Below are positions 35,299 through 43,755 of a stretch of 64,000 bases of DNA, piece after piece. Source of the stretch: Enterococcus xiangfangensis. Lineage in GTDB: Bacteria > Bacillota > Bacilli > Lactobacillales > Enterococcaceae. The position numbers and the translations under genes were made by a program. Under the pieces are notes generated by a model, which was not told the origin of the DNA, did no database searches, and saw only the letters and a list, made by a program, of their open reading frames with translations. Numbering within the stretch: position 1 is the stretch's first letter; every line of letters starts with the position of its first letter. The stretch covers positions 62,001 to 126,000 of the forward strand of contig NZ_BJDX01000002.1 of assembly GCF_005405365.1 (NCBI RefSeq), read 5' to 3'.

Positions 35299-36249
35299 AT
35301 GACGATACAAACCGTAAACTGGAATATTACCGAAGACGAGTTCGATGAGTATGTCTGGGATAAAGCCACCGCTCAATTTTGGCTAGACACGCGCGTCCCT
35401 GTTTCAAATGATCTAAAAGACTGGCGCACGCTCTCACAAACGGAAAAAGACGTAATCAATAAAGTCGTCGGCGGTCTTGCGCTGCTCGATACCTTGCAAT
35501 CCGAAGAAGGAGTCAATGTTATGCGGGAAGATTCATTGACCCGAAAAGAAGTGGCTGTGATCAATAACTTTTTGATGATGGAATCGATCCATGCCAAAAG
35601 TTACGGGACCATTTTGACTTCTTTAAATGAAAACTCAGTCATCAACGATGTCTACGAATGGATGAACAACGATCCTCGTATGCAATACAAAGTCCAACGA
35701 ATCAATGAAATCTATCAAAACGAAGACAATTTAAAGAAGAAAGTGGCTAGTGTTTATTTAGAGGGGATCCTTTATTACAATAATTTTTTCACTCCCCTTT
35801 GGTATCGTGGGCAAAATAAATTAGCCAATCTTTCTGAGATCATCAAACTTGTGATCCGAGACGAATCTGTTCATGGAACTTATTTGGGTTACAAATTCCA
35901 ATTGAGTTTTGCCAAACTGGCTGCCGATGAACAAGCTGACTTTAAAATTTGGATGTATGATTTGTTAGATGATCTGTTAGAAAATGAATTTGCTTTTACT
36001 GAAGAAATTTATGCGCCAATCGGTTTAGTTGAAGATGTAAAACAGTTCGTTCGATATAACGCCAATAAATCTTTACAAAACATGGGCTTTCCTAGTCGCT
36101 ACGACAATGCTTCCATTGAAGATATCAACCCCATCGTTATGAATGGTATCTCCACAGAAACCGCGAATCACGACTTCTTTTCACAAGTAGGCGCAGGCTA
36201 TCTGATGGGAAATGTAGAAGCAATGGACGAAGAGGACTACGCCTTTTAG
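35299..36249 (+). CDS. nrdF: Class Ib ribonucleotide reductase beta subunit, NrdF
   Basis: 316 residues. A complete cofactor site is visible: Asp64 (LLDTLQ), Glu95 and His98 (MMESIHAKSY), radical Tyr102, Glu155 (YLEGILYY), Glu189 and His192 (IRDESVHGTYLG). The C-terminus DEEDYAF is the docking tail for NrdE. The start is ATG at 35299, eight bases after GGAGG. It is last of the nrd operon and should carry the Mn2-Tyr radical, assembled with NrdI. Its paralogue lies immediately upstream. Confidence 0.96.
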   Translation: MTIQTVNWNITEDEFDEYVWDKATAQFWLDTRVPVSNDLKDWRTLSQTEKDVINKVVGGLALLDTLQSEEGVNVMREDSLTRKEVAVINNFLMMESIHAKSYGTILTSLNENSVINDVYEWMNNDPRMQYKVQRINEIYQNEDNLKKKVASVYLEGILYYNNFFTPLWYRGQNKLANLSEIIKLVIRDESVHGTYLGYKFQLSFAKLAADEQADFKIWMYDLLDDLLENEFAFTEEIYAPIGLVEDVKQFVRYNANKSLQNMGFPSRYDNASIEDINPIVMNGISTETANHDFFSQVGAGYLMGNVEAMDEEDYAF

Positions 36250-36271
36250 CCAAGCACATTCTTAAGCGAAA

Positions 36272-36308
36272 AGAGCCAAAAATTCTTTGCAAGATTTGTG
36301 GCTTTTTT
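36272..36308 (+). terminator. Terminator of the nrd operon
   Basis: GAGCCAAAAATTCTT pairs imperfectly with AAGATTTGTGGCT across TGC, followed by TTTTTT. Confidence 0.7.
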
Positions 36309-36359
36309 CGTAAATCAATGCTCTCAAAATATAGTTGCGTCGAACAAGGATTTAATTTT

Positions 36360-36386
36360 AGCCTATCTGCCATATTCAGATAGGCT
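36360..36386. terminator. Terminator of LysE-type gene, possibly bidirectional
   Basis: Perfect 10-bp stem AGCCTATCTG / CAGATAGGCT with a 7-base loop and T/A tracts on both sides. Confidence 0.7.
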
Positions 36387-36423
36387 TTTAAATTAATTAA
36401 AGACGTATTGAAGTCCGTTTCCC

Positions 36424-37014
36424 TTATCTCAATACCATTACAGCACAATAAACCAGTAATAGTGCCATAATAATATTTGTCTGTTTACGATATTTAGTAA
36501 AAATATTTTGAAATAATGAACCGAATACTGCCCAAGTAAATGTCCCTAAAAATCCCACTATTGATAATAGTAAAACACCCAGTATAACTCCGCTACTAGA
36601 TTGTGTATTGAGTATTACAAACGCAGTCATTGAAGTAATCCCATAAATGATCACTTTTACATTAACTAATTGCATAATCGTTCCGGTAAACATACTACTG
36701 GGATTTAAAAAATTTTTCTCTGACTTTTTCTGTTTAGGTTTGTCACGAAAAACAGTGAAAGCAAGAAAAAGCATGTACAATGCACCAATACCTTTCATAA
36801 ATGGCTCTACCTTCGGAATTGAAGCATACAGTACCGTCGTTAAAAGTGCGCATAAAGACATATCAATCAAAAAGCCCGCAAGAACTCCTAGACAAAATAT
36901 ACTCGCTTTCCGTAAACCAAACTTCGCCGCATTAGTCAATGCCATCAAATTATTGGGTCCCGGTGTAAAAGCTGTAACAAAAATATAAGATATGAACGCT
37001 GTTGAAATCATCAT
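36424..37014 (-). CDS. LysE family amino-acid exporter
   Basis: 196 residues, six predicted helices. The N-terminal FTPGPNNLMALTNAAKFGLRKA is the LysE/RhtB signature. It probably exports an amino acid or derivative. The start is ATG-ATG at 37014 after AGAAGGAAAG. A divergent XRE-cupin regulator and a shared inverted repeat suggest control by that regulator. The substrate is unknown. Confidence 0.88.
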   Translation of the reverse strand: MMISTAFISYIFVTAFTPGPNNLMALTNAAKFGLRKASIFCLGVLAGFLIDMSLCALLTTVLYASIPKVEPFMKGIGALYMLFLAFTVFRDKPKQKKSEKNFLNPSSMFTGTIMQLVNVKVIIYGITSMTAFVILNTQSSSGVILGVLLLSIVGFLGTFTWAVFGSLFQNIFTKYRKQTNIIMALLLVYCAVMVLR

Positions 37015-37045
37015 CTTTCCTTCTTCCTTTTGATTTGATATAATG

Positions 37046-37077
37046 AACAAAACGACCACTATAAAACTCGTTTTGTT
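37046..37077. promoter_or_regulatory. Inverted repeat between LysE-type gene and XRE-cupin gene
   Basis: AACAAAACGA (37046-37055) and TCGTTTTGTT (37068-37077) are a perfect 10-bp inverted repeat with a 12-base spacer, placed between divergent genes. TATAAT for the regulator gene lies at 37102. It is the best operator candidate for the XRE-cupin protein. Confidence 0.55.
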
Positions 37078-37127
37078 TTTTATATAGTACAATATGTGTT
37101 TTATAATGTCAACAAAGGAGAACAATT

Positions 37128-37694
37128 ATGACTGAAATCAATCAAACCTTCTCAAATAACTTGAAACAATATCGTGAAAAAAGAAACCTGAGTCTTGACA
37201 ATATTTCTAGTTTGACTGGTGTCAGTAAAAGTATGCTAGCTCAAATCGAAAAAGGCAGTGCAAATCCAACAATCAACACAGTCTGGAAGATCGCTAACGG
37301 TTTGAAAATTTCATTTACTGAATTAATGACCGCGCCAGAAGAAAATTTTGAAGTTGTACTCGCAGAAAAATTTTCTGTTTTAACAGAAGATGATGGGCAT
37401 TATCGCAACTACCCCATCTTTCCTTTCAATGATCAACGAGGGTTCGAAATTTATCGGATTGAACTGGATCCCGGCGCCTTCTTACAAGCCGAACCTCATC
37501 CAAGCGGTACACAAGAGTTTATCACTGTTTTTGCCGGGGAGATCGAAGTAGAATTTCTCGACCAAAAACTGATTGCAAAAGCTGGTGAAGGAATTCGTTT
37601 TAAAGCAGATACTAAACACAGCTATCATAACCCTTCTGACAAATTAACAACGATCAATATGGTCATTTGGTATGAAACACAAAAAGACATTTAA
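37128..37694 (+). CDS. XRE-cupin transcriptional regulator
   Basis: 188 residues. An N-terminal XRE helix-turn-helix (LSLDNISSLTGVSKSMLAQIEKGSANPTINTVWKIANGL, 20-60) is followed by a C-terminal cupin (QAEPHPSGTQEFITVFAGEIEVEF, then GEGIRFKADTKHSYHNPS) with candidate metal or ligand His residues. This class (PuuR-like) often controls amino-acid or polyamine genes. AAGGAG upstream of the ATG; terminator at 37697. Confidence 0.9.
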   Translation: MTEINQTFSNNLKQYREKRNLSLDNISSLTGVSKSMLAQIEKGSANPTINTVWKIANGLKISFTELMTAPEENFEVVLAEKFSVLTEDDGHYRNYPIFPFNDQRGFEIYRIELDPGAFLQAEPHPSGTQEFITVFAGEIEVEFLDQKLIAKAGEGIRFKADTKHSYHNPSDKLTTINMVIWYETQKDI

Positions 37695-37696
37695 GA

Positions 37697-37742
37697 AATC
37701 CAATCAGCTGATTTTTTTGGTTCTCGGCTGATTGGATTTTTT
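37697..37742 (+). terminator. Terminator of XRE-cupin gene
   Basis: AATCCAATCAGC pairs perfectly with GCTGATTGGATT and is followed by TTTTTTG. Confidence 0.85.
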
Positions 37743-37893
37743 GCTGCAATAAGCTTTAATTGTCTCAACAGAATTTATCATAAATTATCCATATAAAAAT
37801 TAATTAAAAAGCGAACTATTGGGTTTCTTTTTCGATCAACGTTATAATGAAGGAAATAATAACAAGAAAATAATGGAGAAGGAGGTTTCAACA

Positions 37894-38430
37894 ATGAAAG
37901 AGTTGTCGTTTGAGGAATTGTTTGAGTTCAACTGTTTTTCAGAAGATCCCGCAGAACGCGCAAAGGCCGCCGAATTGTTAGAATATCGTTACGGTTGCGA
38001 GATTCACTGTGCCGATATAGCTCACAGTGTCCGCTTTGCTCATCACGCTCGCGGTTCTACTATAATTGCTGCAAAAATTTGCGAAAATGTCACGATTTAT
38101 CAAAATGTTACGATTGGTTCAAATATGCGCTACAATAAAAAACAAAAACAATGGGAACAGATCGGCAGTCCGATTCTGGCCAAAAATGTCATTGTCGCTG
38201 ACGGTGCAAAAATTTTAGGTCCGATTACCATCGGTGAAAATTCTGTCGTTGCTGCTGGCGCCATCATTACAAAAGACATTCCAGCAGACAGTATCGCCTT
38301 TGGTGTAAATCAATCCAAACCTAAAGATCCAGAGTACGACCTGATTTTTCGGTCAAATATGCCTTCAGGTGAAGAGATCAAGGCAGTCGATGCAAAACGT
38401 GTTGCTGAGTTTGATAAATTACACAAATAA
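37894..38430 (+). CDS. Serine O-acetyltransferase-like hexapeptide-repeat protein
   Basis: 178 residues with left-handed beta-helix hexapeptide repeats (ITIAAKICENVTIYQNVTIGS, then ILAKNVIVADGAKILGPITIGENSVVAAGAIITKDIP). The helix order and HCADIAHSVRFAHHARGSTI resemble short serine acetyltransferases, but only a short N-terminal helical part is present compared with E. coli CysE (273 residues). It may feed O-acetylserine to the CysK at 910, or acetylate another acceptor. The start is ATG at 37894 with GGAGG upstream; an earlier ATG is less likely. Confidence 0.7.
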   Translation: MKELSFEELFEFNCFSEDPAERAKAAELLEYRYGCEIHCADIAHSVRFAHHARGSTIIAAKICENVTIYQNVTIGSNMRYNKKQKQWEQIGSPILAKNVIVADGAKILGPITIGENSVVAAGAIITKDIPADSIAFGVNQSKPKDPEYDLIFRSNMPSGEEIKAVDAKRVAEFDKLHK

Positions 38431-38438
38431 AAACGAGA

Positions 38439-38480
38439 AAAACCAATTATCCAAACGAATTTGTCTGGATAATTGGTTTT
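38439..38480. terminator. Bidirectional terminator
   Basis: Perfect 15-bp stem AAAACCAATTATCCA / TGGATAATTGGTTTT with a 12-base loop, between convergent genes. Confidence 0.85.
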
Positions 38481-38481
38481 A

Positions 38482-39074
38482 TTATGCTTGTGCGCTTGGC
38501 AAGATTGTCAGCTCAGTGATTCCCACTTCTGCTGGTTGTGCGATCGCAAACAACACGGTTTTTGCGACTGCTTCAGGAGTGATCGCAATTTGATAAAAGT
38601 CTTCCATCCCTTTTTTCGTTTCGGGTGTGGAGATCGTATCTAACAATTCAGTTGCGATTGCTCCTGGATACAGCGTGGTTGTCCGAATATTCGTTTTCTC
38701 CATCGCCGATTCCATTCGAAAGCCATCCATAATTGCTCGTACCGCAAATTTTGTTCCAGTATAAACACTGTTGCCGGGAAAAACTTTCAAGCCGGCATGA
38801 TCCCCGCATTAGCGAACAATACATCTACTTTTCCAAATTTTTCAATTGCAAGTTCAACTAATGCATTCACGTCTTCCGCTTTGCGGACATCCGTTACGGC
38901 ATAAGTGCTGTTTTCACCAAGTTCCGCGACTAATTGTTGCAGTTTTTCTTCTCGGCGAGCGCCTAAAACGACTTTTGCGCCATTTTCAATTAGCAGTTTC
39001 GCTGTTGCTTCGCCAATTCCTGAAGATGCTCCGGTAATGACGATAACTTTGTCTTTAATTGTTTGATCCATCAT
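38482..39074 (-). pseudogene. Short-chain dehydrogenase broken by internal deletion
   Basis: The 5' part encodes [16 protein letters not shown] (cofactor motif) and ends at FANAGIMPA followed by TGA. In another frame the 3' part resumes with [17 protein letters not shown] (the YxxxK catalytic motif) and runs to the normal SDR end. Intact members have about 50 more residues between NAG and the YxxxK region, including the catalytic Ser. So roughly 150 bases, not a multiple of three, are missing at about 38790. GCCGG repeats at the join could explain the deletion. It heads a cluster with CMD, cupin and flavodoxin genes and is probably nonfunctional. Confidence 0.85.
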
Positions 39075-39089
39075 AATTTTCCTTCATTC

Positions 39090-39401
39090 CTATTTAAAAA
39101 TTTCTTTTGCCATGGAAAAAGCGCTCCATGCTTTTGGCCAACCTGCATAAAAAGCTAAATGCGTGATGACTGCGCTGATTTCTTCTTTTGTGACGCCATT
39201 TTCTTTAGCAATTTTCAAATGTGCTTCAAGTTGCGGTGCACTCATTGCTAATAAAGCGGCACAAGTAACCATGCTTCGATCATGTGCTGAGAGCTCCTCC
39301 TCTTTTGCCCAAACTTCGCCAAATAAAACATCATCATTCAACGCTGCAAACTGAGGGGCAAACTCGCCTAACTGCTCTCTTCCTGCTGTCTGTTTTTTCA
39401 T
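39090..39401 (-). CDS. Carboxymuconolactone decarboxylase family protein
   Basis: 103 residues, helical. The segment DRSMVTCAALLAMSAPQLEAHLKIAKENGVTKEEISAVITHLAFYAGWPKAWSA fits the CMD/AhpD-like fold. The CxxC of AhpD is absent; only one Cys and a His remain. It sits 12 bases after the cupin gene in a redox-type cluster. No specific reaction can be assigned. Confidence 0.85.
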   Translation of the reverse strand: MKKQTAGREQLGEFAPQFAALNDDVLFGEVWAKEEELSAHDRSMVTCAALLAMSAPQLEAHLKIAKENGVTKEEISAVITHLAFYAGWPKAWSAFSMAKEIFK

Positions 39402-39413
39402 ATCAACTGCTCC

Positions 39414-39827
39414 TTATTTTTCTAATTTGTCGTACCATTCATCACTGACTGGTTCTAGCCATTCCGGTGTTCCAGCTGTAATCGCAAGATGTTCAAACCA
39501 GCTGTCTTTCGTTGCACCATGCCAATGTTTTACGCCATCATGCGTCACGATGACATCGCCGACGGTCAAAAATTGGGCTTGCTTGCCTTCTTCTTGATAC
39601 CAGCCTTCGCCGCCAGTCACCAACAGCAACTGATACCCATCATGGTGAATATGCCAATTGTTGCGACAGCCAGGCTCAAATGTAACATTGCCGACACCGA
39701 CATTGATCGCTGGATCAGCGACTAATGATTTCAAGTAACTTTGTCCTTTAAAATATTGCGCATAGGCATCATTTTTTTCTCCGACTGGAAAAATCACGCC
39801 ATCTTTTACTTCTTCATGTTTTGCCAT
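39414..39827 (-). CDS. Cupin-domain protein
   Basis: 137 residues with a single cupin barrel: GCRNNWHIHHDGYQLLLVTGGEGWYQEEG (metal-binding His pair and Gln/Glu) and GDVIVTHDGVKHWHGAT (second His motif). Cupins linked to CMD proteins are common and often of unknown function. The start is ATG at 39827 with GGAGG eight bases upstream. Operon-like spacing to the CMD gene (12 bases) and flavodoxin gene. Confidence 0.88.
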   Translation of the reverse strand: MAKHEEVKDGVIFPVGEKNDAYAQYFKGQSYLKSLVADPAINVGVGNVTFEPGCRNNWHIHHDGYQLLLVTGGEGWYQEEGKQAQFLTVGDVIVTHDGVKHWHGATKDSWFEHLAITAGTPEWLEPVSDEWYDKLEK

Positions 39828-39851
39828 TAAAAATTCCTCCAATTAATTATT

Positions 39852-40370
39852 TCAATAAGTTTTTAGCCAATTTTTCACCGCAGTATCAGACTGTTCGACT
39901 CTTGATCCGCGAACAGCCAGCCCCAGTTTTATTTCCGCACCAGGACAGCTCTTTTCTAAGTCTTCAATGCTCGAGCCAAAGGCACTGCCCTCATGAGTAC
40001 AAAAAGGATAGATCGTTTTGTTTTCCCAATTATTTGCGGCTAAAAACGCCGCAATGACTCGCGGATACGTTCCCCACCAATTCGGAAATCCTAGAAAAAT
40101 AGTCTCTACTTGTTCCTCCAACTCAAGCAATAATTCTTCGTAATCTACCTGTGCAAATTGTTGTCTTTCCTCTTCAGTTTTTTGGACAACTTCGTCATAT
40201 TGCACGGAATAAGGAATCCGCGGCGTCAATTCATAGACCGGCAAATTTAACTTCTGCTGGATTTTCCCAGCTAAAATAGCAGTATTCCCGGTTGTGATCA
40301 TTTGTTTTTTTCCGTTGATATAATTTTCTCCCGCTCTGGAGAAAAAAATAATGACTGTCTTCACCTGCAT
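39852..40370 (-). CDS. Flavodoxin family protein
   Basis: 172 residues. The N-terminal FFSRAGENYINGKKQMITTGNT is a variant FMN phosphate loop; TIFLGFPNWWGTYPRVIAAFLA is the 60s-loop segment; PFCTHEGSAFGSS the 90s-loop. This is the flavodoxin_4 group. It may donate electrons in the small redox cluster. GGAGG lies near the ATG. Confidence 0.88.
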   Translation of the reverse strand: MQVKTVIIFFSRAGENYINGKKQMITTGNTAILAGKIQQKLNLPVYELTPRIPYSVQYDEVVQKTEEERQQFAQVDYEELLLELEEQVETIFLGFPNWWGTYPRVIAAFLAANNWENKTIYPFCTHEGSAFGSSIEDLEKSCPGAEIKLGLAVRGSRVEQSDTAVKNWLKTY

Positions 40371-40392
40371 CCCTCCGATCTATGCTAAACAA

Positions 40393-40435
40393 AATGAGTC
40401 GTACCCTGAACAAGTTCAGCATACGACTCATTTTC
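40393..40435 (-). terminator. Terminator between LysR gene and flavodoxin cluster
   Basis: AAAATGAGTCGTA...CTGAAC / GTTCAG...TACGACTCATTTT forms a two-part stem with an inner bulge; T-rich sequence follows on the minus strand. It separates the LysR transcript from the flavodoxin-cupin-CMD-SDR genes. Confidence 0.7.
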
Positions 40436-40466
40436 ATCTATGTCTAATACCTATATGATCATAGTA

Positions 40467-41348
40467 CTATAGTTTGAAAGCATGATTAAAACGATTGATC
40501 AATTCTTGGACGGCTGGTGTTTGAACTCGTTTTTTCCAAACTAAAACACAGTTGGTTTTAACCGCTGGATAGAGCGGAATAAACGTTCGCTCTTCCAATT
40601 TGCGATCAGAAATCGCTCCTTCAATCGTCAAAGCGGCCCCTATCTGATGGTCCACCAATGGTAAAACATTAAAGATCAAATTAAAGTTCCCTACGATATT
40701 TAATTGCTCCAAGGGTATTTCTGACCATTCCGATAGTAAGTTCTGCACTTCCGAGCGGCTGGAACACAAAATAGGCAAACCTTTGATGTCTTCTGGGCGC
40801 AAATCAGCTTTATTTGCAATAAACAGTTCCTTAGAAACTAAAAATCCCCATGTTTCCTCTCGCGGCAAAGTCAATGTCTCTACTTCATTCAAATCCACCG
40901 GCTCTAATAACACAGCAAGATCCAAAATCCCTTTTTCCAATCGATCCGAGATATCATCACTCGTACCGGTGACCAAATTAAAGCGAATCTGCGGGTAATC
41001 TGCGATCAATTCCTCAATCAACATTGCCACCGTATCCGAGTTGTCTGCCTCAACACAACCGATCGTGATCGTCCCGCTCAATTGTTCATTGCATTGCGCC
41101 GAAAAAGCTTGTTCTAATTTTTCATCCAAAACTAAAATTTCTTCCGCGCGTTCCTTTAAAAAAAAGCCATCCTTTGTTAAACGCAAGCGATTTTTTTCCC
41201 GTTTAAAAAGCGGTGCACCGATCCGATCTTCAAGTTCTTTGATTTGACGGCTCAATGTCGGCTGGGTGATATTCAAAATACGAGCGGCCCGTGAAATATT
41301 ACCTTCTTGCGCGACTGCCCAGAAATAACGTAAAAGTCTGATCTCCAT
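40467..41348 (-). CDS. LysR family transcriptional regulator
   Basis: 293 residues. The N-terminal winged HTH (FWAVAQEGNISRAARILNITQPTLSRQIKELEDRIGAPLF) is followed by a LysR substrate-binding domain (GTITIGCVEADNSDTVAMLIEELI, then FNLVTGTSDDISDRLEKGILDLAVLLEPVD). It reads in the same direction as the downstream redox cluster, which it may control. Effector unknown. Confidence 0.93.
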   Translation of the reverse strand: MEIRLLRYFWAVAQEGNISRAARILNITQPTLSRQIKELEDRIGAPLFKREKNRLRLTKDGFFLKERAEEILVLDEKLEQAFSAQCNEQLSGTITIGCVEADNSDTVAMLIEELIADYPQIRFNLVTGTSDDISDRLEKGILDLAVLLEPVDLNEVETLTLPREETWGFLVSKELFIANKADLRPEDIKGLPILCSSRSEVQNLLSEWSEIPLEQLNIVGNFNLIFNVLPLVDHQIGAALTIEGAISDRKLEERTFIPLYPAVKTNCVLVWKKRVQTPAVQELINRFNHAFKL

Positions 41349-41446
41349 GTTTGACCTCTTTTTTCCTTTTACTATATCAGATTTTTTTCGATCTGAGTGC
41401 TGTGATACTTTTAAAAAAATGAAAAAGATTTTAAGACAGATCCGCC

Positions 41447-41488
41447 AAAAAGCGGCAAGCTGTCCTATTACAACTTGCCGTTTTTTTT
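41447..41488. terminator. Terminator between LysR promoter side and Gfo/Idh/MocA genes
   Basis: CGGCAAG (41453) pairs with CTTGCCG (41474-41480) and is followed by TTTTTTTT on the + strand; A-rich side gives U-rich on the minus strand. It ends the leftward oxidoreductase operon. Confidence 0.75.
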
Positions 41489-42473
41489 ACTTTTCTTCAC
41501 CTAAAACTATTCCTGCATCAGCAAGTGCCGTTTCAACGATCTCCATCACAATTTTACTATGTTCAAGCTGTTGTTTAACGAAAGTTAGGTCTTTATTTTT
41601 GATTACTTGGCTGAATTGTTTGAATTCATCGTACATCCGATGCGGATGCCTCTTATTATCAAAAGTTTCTTGCTCTCCAGCAAGCGATTCAATGGTATAA
41701 CTTTCTAATGTATTCGTTGGACCATTTACGACGACTGACCCCTCATTCCCTTGAATCGTCGAACGTATTGTTGCCGCTGAATCTTTTGCTCCGATACAGA
41801 CTGCTTTGACATCGCCATAATCTAAGATCAACATGCCCGAAGTATCGATCGCACGTTCAACATTTGCGAAGTATTGGACGCGCTGAGGTTTTCCTAGTAA
41901 GCCTACAACTAGATGGATGTTGTAGATATTGATGTCCATCAAAGCACCGCCGCCCTTTTTAGGGTCAAAGGTCGGCAAGATCGTACCTGCTCTAAAGGCA
42001 TCATAGCGTGAAGAATATTGTGAATAATTACATTCAATGATCTTTAATTGTCCGATATTTTGACTGGCTTCTTTGATTCCTTGATAGTTTGCCAAATATT
42101 GATTAGTGATTGCTTCTACTAATACCAATTCTTTTTCTAACGCCAAACGTTCTAATTCTAATAATTCTGCGTACTTTAATGTAAATGGCTTTTCACAGAT
42201 CACATGTTTACCAGCTGCCAACGCTTTTTTCGCAAAAGCATAGTGCAAATGATTAGGAACTGCAACGTATACTGTATCAAAATCCGTACTTTTTAAACAC
42301 TCATCAATATCGGTATAAGCAGCCTCGATCCCATACGTTGCTTGTAATTTTTCCGTTTTTTCTTGACTTCGTTTGGTTCCTAGAATAGCTTTTACTTGAA
42401 TTTCAGGCAGATCCTTGATGAGTGGCAAAAATTCTTGCACGATCTTGCCTGAGCCGAAGATTGCTAATTTCAT
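41487..42473 (-). CDS. Gfo/Idh/MocA family oxidoreductase
   Basis: 328 residues. AIFGSGKIVQEFLPLI is the Rossmann motif; CEKPFTLKYAELLEL carries the catalytic Lys; PKKGGGALMDINIYNIHLVVGLLG is the active-site helix where the usual His is at the NIH position. The group resembles 1,5-anhydro-D-fructose-reductase-like or dihydrodiol-dehydrogenase-like branches. It is 16 bases after a second Gfo/Idh/MocA gene, with an RpiR regulator divergent. Substrate unknown. Confidence 0.9.
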   Translation of the reverse strand: MKLAIFGSGKIVQEFLPLIKDLPEIQVKAILGTKRSQEKTEKLQATYGIEAAYTDIDECLKSTDFDTVYVAVPNHLHYAFAKKALAAGKHVICEKPFTLKYAELLELERLALEKELVLVEAITNQYLANYQGIKEASQNIGQLKIIECNYSQYSSRYDAFRAGTILPTFDPKKGGGALMDINIYNIHLVVGLLGKPQRVQYFANVERAIDTSGMLILDYGDVKAVCIGAKDSAATIRSTIQGNEGSVVVNGPTNTLESYTIESLAGEQETFDNKRHPHRMYDEFKQFSQVIKNKDLTFVKQQLEHSKIVMEIVETALADAGIVLGEEK

Positions 42474-42489
42474 TTATTTTCCCCTTTCA

Positions 42490-43509
42490 TCAGTTAGAAA
42501 CTTGCTGAATTCCTTTTTCCAGCATCGTAATTTGCAGCAAGGTTTCTTCATCTTTGACTGTTTTTGCTTTTCCATTCACTAACGTTTCGTAGATATCTTC
42601 ATAGACTCGGCTGTAATCACCGATCTCTGAAACAACTTTTTCTTCGTGGTAGTTTTCCGCTTCGTCCACATATGTTAATGTTCCATAATGTTCCGGCAGA
42701 TCGATCCCAAAGTCTTCGTGATCAGGCATGTAGAACATCTTCAAGTGTTCTTCTTGCCGATCCTTAGTTTCTTTGACAAAGACCCCTTTTTTCCCATAAA
42801 CAACAAAACTTGGACGCTCCTTCAAACGGAAATAACTTGATTTAACAGAAACTTTCATTCGACCATAAAAGAGATCCAAGTCAAAATAATCATTCATCCG
42901 GTCCGTCCCTAAAAGCTGACGTACTTCATAGTGCACATCATCTGGCTGACCAAAATACGAGATTACTTGATCCAAAGTGTGACAAGCATGACCATATAAA
43001 TAACTAGTGCCGATTGAGAATTTCTCGACACTTTCTGGTACTTCGGGGCGATAGTAATCATAATGCATCTCCACTTCAAGCAGCTCGCCAAGCACTCCAC
43101 TTTCGATAACTTTTTGAACCGTCAAAAAATCTGAATCATAACGGCGATTTTGGTAACATTGAATAAATAGTCCTTTTTGATCAGCTAAACGAAATAACTC
43201 TTTAGCCTCGGCAACTGTTTCAGTAAATGGTTTTTCAATCAAAACGTTTTTTCCATGCTCCAGGACTTCTTTTCCTAATTTGAAATGTAATGGGCTCGGT
43301 GTCGTTACGACTACCAATTTAATCTCTGGGTCATTGTAGATTTCATTAATATCAGAAGTATAATTCGTTCCAGGATTTTTCGCCCAAGTGATTTTTCCGC
43401 TGGGTGAATAAATCGTTTTGACTTTGATCTTATCTATTAGTTTGGTCGAAAAAGGCAAGTGATAGCGATTCGTACTTTTCCCATTTCCAATATAGGCGAT
43501 TGTTAACAT
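42490..43509 (-). CDS. Gfo/Idh/MocA family oxidoreductase
   Basis: 339 residues. It begins MLTIAYIGNGKSTNRYHLPF, a variant Rossmann motif like that of scyllo-inositol dehydrogenase IolW/YvaA-type proteins; EKPFTETVAEAKELFRLA holds the catalytic Lys; CYQNRRYDSDFLTVQKVI and GTSYLYGHACHTLDQVISYFG continue the family pattern with the active-site His. The start is ATG at 43509 after GGAGGG. It is likely a sugar or inositol dehydrogenase, controlled by the divergent RpiR protein. Confidence 0.9.
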   Translation of the reverse strand: MLTIAYIGNGKSTNRYHLPFSTKLIDKIKVKTIYSPSGKITWAKNPGTNYTSDINEIYNDPEIKLVVVTTPSPLHFKLGKEVLEHGKNVLIEKPFTETVAEAKELFRLADQKGLFIQCYQNRRYDSDFLTVQKVIESGVLGELLEVEMHYDYYRPEVPESVEKFSIGTSYLYGHACHTLDQVISYFGQPDDVHYEVRQLLGTDRMNDYFDLDLFYGRMKVSVKSSYFRLKERPSFVVYGKKGVFVKETKDRQEEHLKMFYMPDHEDFGIDLPEHYGTLTYVDEAENYHEEKVVSEIGDYSRVYEDIYETLVNGKAKTVKDEETLLQITMLEKGIQQVSN

Positions 43510-43696
43510 AAATAAATCCCTCCAAGTTTTCTTTGTTAGCTCTATTATAGAAAAGCTTGGGACATTGAAAAAGAGCTTAGTGAAAAATAGGTCATTTCGT
43601 TCAATCATTTCTGCTTACAACTCAAAATTCTGAACATTTCTACCAAAACCCGTCATAAAAAACCGCGAACCCTTCTGAAATCTGCAAAACTGCGGT

Positions 43697-43712
43697 ATGA
43701 TAATGCTATCAT
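43697..43712. promoter_or_regulatory. Palindrome upstream of rpiR-like gene
   Basis: ATGATAATGCTATCAT is a 6-bp inverted repeat with a 4-base centre, 44 bases before the RpiR gene in the divergent region. Possible operator; not proven. Confidence 0.4.
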
Positions 43713-43755
43713 TTATTTTATACCAAAACTTATCAATAACTAAGAAGGTGCCAGC

